This document shows, in pieces, positions 62,030-64,000 of a stretch of DNA of 64,000 bases. A program made the translations under genes and the position numbers. This DNA is from Janthinobacterium saanense (GTDB lineage: Bacteria; Pseudomonadota; Gammaproteobacteria; Burkholderiales; Burkholderiaceae_D): NCBI RefSeq assembly GCF_014200675.1, contig NZ_JACHCI010000011.1, forward strand, positions 62,001 to 126,000. The letters run 5' to 3'. The stretch's first letter is position 1. Every line of letters begins with the position of its first letter. The notes beneath the pieces are model-generated. The model made no database searches. It was given only the letters and a program-made list of their open reading frames with translations, and was not told the DNA's origin.

Positions 62030-63409
62030 TTAGTCGCCCTCGCCCGGCGCGTCGTCCGCCGCGCCCAGCAGCAAGGCGGCCGCTTCGCCAGGCAAAGCTT
62101 CCACGGATTTCAATTTGCGCGCCATTTGCCGGCTGCGCACTTCGGCGCTTTCAATGTTCTTGGCCGCCCGCTCCAGCGTCATTTTGGTTTGCGCCAGCAC
62201 GTCGCCAAACTTGCCAAACTCCGTCTTCACGGCACCCAGCACCTGCCATACTTCCGACGAGCGTTTTTCCAGCGCCAGCGTGCGGAAGCCCATCTGCAAG
62301 CTGTTGAGCAAGGCGGTCAATGTCGATGGCCCGGCGATGCTGACCCGGTGCACACGCTGCAATTCATCGGCCAGGCCCGGGCGGCGCATGACTTCTGCAT
62401 ACAAGCCTTCGGTGGGCAGGAACAGGATGGCGAAATCGGTGGTGTGCGGCGGCGCCAGGTATTTGTCGGCGATGGTCTTTGCTTCGCCGCGCACGGCGCG
62501 CTCCAGTTCGCGACCGGCCAGCAGCACGCCGTCCGCATCGGCCCGCTCGGCCGCTTCCACCAGGCGTTCATATTGTTCTTTCGGAAACTTCGCATCGATC
62601 GGCATCCAGACCGGCGGCCCGCCGTCGACCAGGCCCGGCAGCTTCAGGGCGAATTCCACGCGTGCGCCGCTGCCGGCGATGGTTTCCACGTTCTTGGCGT
62701 ACTGGTCGACGGTAAGTACTTGCTCCAGCAACATTTCCAGCTGCACCTCGCCCCACGTTCCACGCGTCTTGACGTTGGTGAGCACCCGCTTCAGGTCGCC
62801 CACGCCCAGCGCCAGTTGCTGCATTTCACCCAAGCCCTGGTGGACTTTTTCCAGCCGTTCCGACACTTGCTGGAACGAAGCGGAAAGGCGCGTTTCCAGC
62901 GTGGCGTGCAGTTTTTCATCGACCGTCTTGCGCATTTCTTCCAGCCGCGCACCATTATCTGTCTGCAAGTCGCGGATCTTGCTTTCCAGCGTGGCGCGCA
63001 CTTCCAGCATGCGCTGCGCATTCGATTCCGTCAGCTTTTCCAGGGTCTGGTTGGTGCTGTCGGCAAAGCGCGCCAGGCTTTGCGCCTGCTCTTCGCGCCC
63101 GACTTTCCCCTGCGCCTGCATTTGCGTGCGCAGACTGTCGAGCTGTTGCAAGGTCGCCGCCTGGAATTGCGCCAGCCCCGCCGCCAAGTCTTGCCGCGTG
63201 GCTTGCGCCGACGCCTGCAGCTGCAGCCGCACTTCGCGCTCGACCCGGTCGATGCGCTCCAGGCTTTGCTGCTGATGCTGCTGCACCAGCGCCAGGGTGG
63301 TGGCGCCATCGCCCCCGCCACCTGCGCGCGGGCGCAGCAAAGTGAGTACTAACAAGACGATGGCGATTGCCATGGCCCCCAGCAAAATATAAAACTCGAA
63401 TTGGCTCAT
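62030..63409 (-). CDS. rmuC: DNA recombination protein RmuC homologue
   Basis: A 459-residue protein. An N-terminal transmembrane helix (residues about 5-25, EFYILLGAMAIAIVLLVLTL) is followed by a long coiled coil (60-220) and the conserved RmuC nuclease-like region: GTWGEVQLEMLLEQVLTVDQ, PVWMPIDAKFPKEQYERLV and FAILFLPTEGLYAEVMRRPG. RmuC limits DNA inversions at short inverted repeats in E. coli. The ATG at 63409 gives MSQFEFYILLG. It lies 20 bases after the globin gene. Confidence 0.92.
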   Translation of the reverse strand: MSQFEFYILLGAMAIAIVLLVLTLLRPRAGGGGDGATTLALVQQHQQQSLERIDRVEREVRLQLQASAQATRQDLAAGLAQFQAATLQQLDSLRTQMQAQGKVGREEQAQSLARFADSTNQTLEKLTESNAQRMLEVRATLESKIRDLQTDNGARLEEMRKTVDEKLHATLETRLSASFQQVSERLEKVHQGLGEMQQLALGVGDLKRVLTNVKTRGTWGEVQLEMLLEQVLTVDQYAKNVETIAGSGARVEFALKLPGLVDGGPPVWMPIDAKFPKEQYERLVEAAERADADGVLLAGRELERAVRGEAKTIADKYLAPPHTTDFAILFLPTEGLYAEVMRRPGLADELQRVHRVSIAGPSTLTALLNSLQMGFRTLALEKRSSEVWQVLGAVKTEFGKFGDVLAQTKMTLERAAKNIESAEVRSRQMARKLKSVEALPGEAAALLLGAADDAPGEGD

Positions 63410-63429
63410 GGTCTCGGCGGTGTGGAAAA

Positions 63430-63828
63430 TTAATCGGGCTTGTTGCGCATCCAGTCGGCCGTCTGATAAAACGATTCCATCAGGCGCACGCGCAAGGACT
63501 CTTCGATGCCCGTGTCTTCCATGGCCCAGGCCATGGCGCGCAGCCACTGGTCGCGCTCGCTGGTGCCGATCGGATACGGCAGATGGCGCGCGCGCAGGCG
63601 CGGGTGGCCGAATTTTGCAATATACAGGTCAGGGCCGCCCATCCATCCCGTCAGGAAGAAATACAGCTTGTCGCGCGAGCCTTCGGTTTCGGGCGGATGC
63701 ATGGCGCGGATGCCGGCAAATTCGGGCTCCAGCTCCATCAAATCATAAAAACGGTCGACCATCTGGCGCAGCACGGCCGCGCCGCCGATGGTTTCGTACA
63801 AGGTGGTGGGGGGTGTGGTATCAGTCAT
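63430..63828 (-). CDS. Group II truncated haemoglobin
   Basis: A 132-residue globin-like protein. The 2-on-2 fold pattern is seen: TLYETIGGAAVLRQMVDRFY with Tyr28 as the B10 ligand site, KFGHPRLRARHLPYPIG with proximal His82, and RDQWLRAM with Trp95 at the G8 position typical of group II. Such proteins bind O2 or NO. The ATG at 63828 is chosen; another in-frame ATG at 63837 adds three residues. Upstream of rmuC on the same strand. Confidence 0.9.
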   Translation of the reverse strand: MTDTTPPTTLYETIGGAAVLRQMVDRFYDLMELEPEFAGIRAMHPPETEGSRDKLYFFLTGWMGGPDLYIAKFGHPRLRARHLPYPIGTSERDQWLRAMAWAMEDTGIEESLRVRLMESFYQTADWMRNKPD

Positions 63829-63875
63829 GGCCGTCATGATAGCGCAAGCGGGGCTTGCTGCCACTGGCAGCAACA

Positions 63876-63904
63876 TAGTTGACTACTCAAGCATTTATCA
63901 ACTA
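63876..63904. repeat. Inverted repeat TAGTTGA-N15-TCAACTA upstream of the globin gene
   Basis: A perfect 7-bp dyad about 50 bases before the globin start. TTGATA-N18-TATGTT on the minus strand overlaps it as a weak promoter for globin-rmuC; TTGACT-N18-TACTAT does so on the plus strand. Possible regulator site; the protein is unknown. Confidence 0.35.
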
Positions 63905-64000
63905 CTATGCAATCACTTTAAGAAAAGAAGCACAGGTCGAACACACTGCAAGCACTGCCTGCATCGGGCGATGGCTTGATGCGCAATACCAACTTCCGCT
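63905..64000. other. Right-end non-coding stretch
   Basis: No gene can be supported in the last 96 bases. Any gene here would extend beyond the window. Confidence 0.4.

Overview
The window reads as a chromosomal segment of a betaproteobacterium of the Oxalobacteraceae, most likely Janthinobacterium or a close relative. The base composition is GC-rich. The flagellar gene order, a MotCD-type stator, a long RNase E with an Arg-rich and then Val/Ala/Pro-rich tail, and a PEP-CTERM protein carrying an MHFG motif all point that way. The assignment comes from gene content and protein style, not from a database search.

Layout. 1-2366: the start of a UDP-sugar epimerase/decarboxylase and a TPR/O-GlcNAc-transferase-like glycosyltransferase, divergent from flagellin. 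2750-8383: late filament genes fliC, flaG, fliD, fliS, fliT. 8401-10689: a second FliK-like protein, a stand-alone FlhB C-terminal-like protein, and ycgR. 10690-11031: fliE on the opposite strand. 11318-22679: fliFGHIJK then fliLMNOPQR. 22723-24463: a MarR regulator and an MFS exporter. 24630-35519 (minus strand): flgBCDEFGHIJ and flgKL. 35721-37327: flgA, flgM, flgN. 37356-45733: an SUI1 protein, then the minus-strand block flhB, flhA, flhF, flhG, fliA, motC, motD. Nearly all flagellar structural, export and assembly genes are here. flhDC, motAB and the chemotaxis genes are not.

Regulation can be read from sequence. Four sites match the sigma-28 (FliA) consensus TAAAGTTT-N11-GCCGATAA with exact 11-base spacing, upstream of fliC, fliD, flgKL and flgM. 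The flgM site is a perfect match. These are the expected late genes, and fliA itself lies in the window.

45867-64000 is housekeeping and accessory: a fumarylacetoacetase-family hydrolase, rsuA, a small gene with an FNR-type promoter, the group rluC, HAD phosphatase, Rieske protein and sppA, the RNase E gene with a long structured leader, a chromate transporter, moaA followed by a fused mobA-moeA gene and a secreted protein, the MHFG PEP-CTERM protein, rmuC and a truncated haemoglobin.

The observations most worth following up are these: the small transcription unit at 47807-48308 (FNR box, -10, hairpin exactly at the predicted RNA start, short ORF, terminal hairpin); a FlhG homologue whose Walker A motif is destroyed; a roughly 100-residue Ala-rich insertion in hook protein FlgE; the extra FliK/FlhB-C pair; the MobA-MoeA fusion; and an orphan promoter with an internal dyad pointing into the 3' end of sppA. 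I saw no tRNA, rRNA, insertion sequence, CRISPR array or phage.
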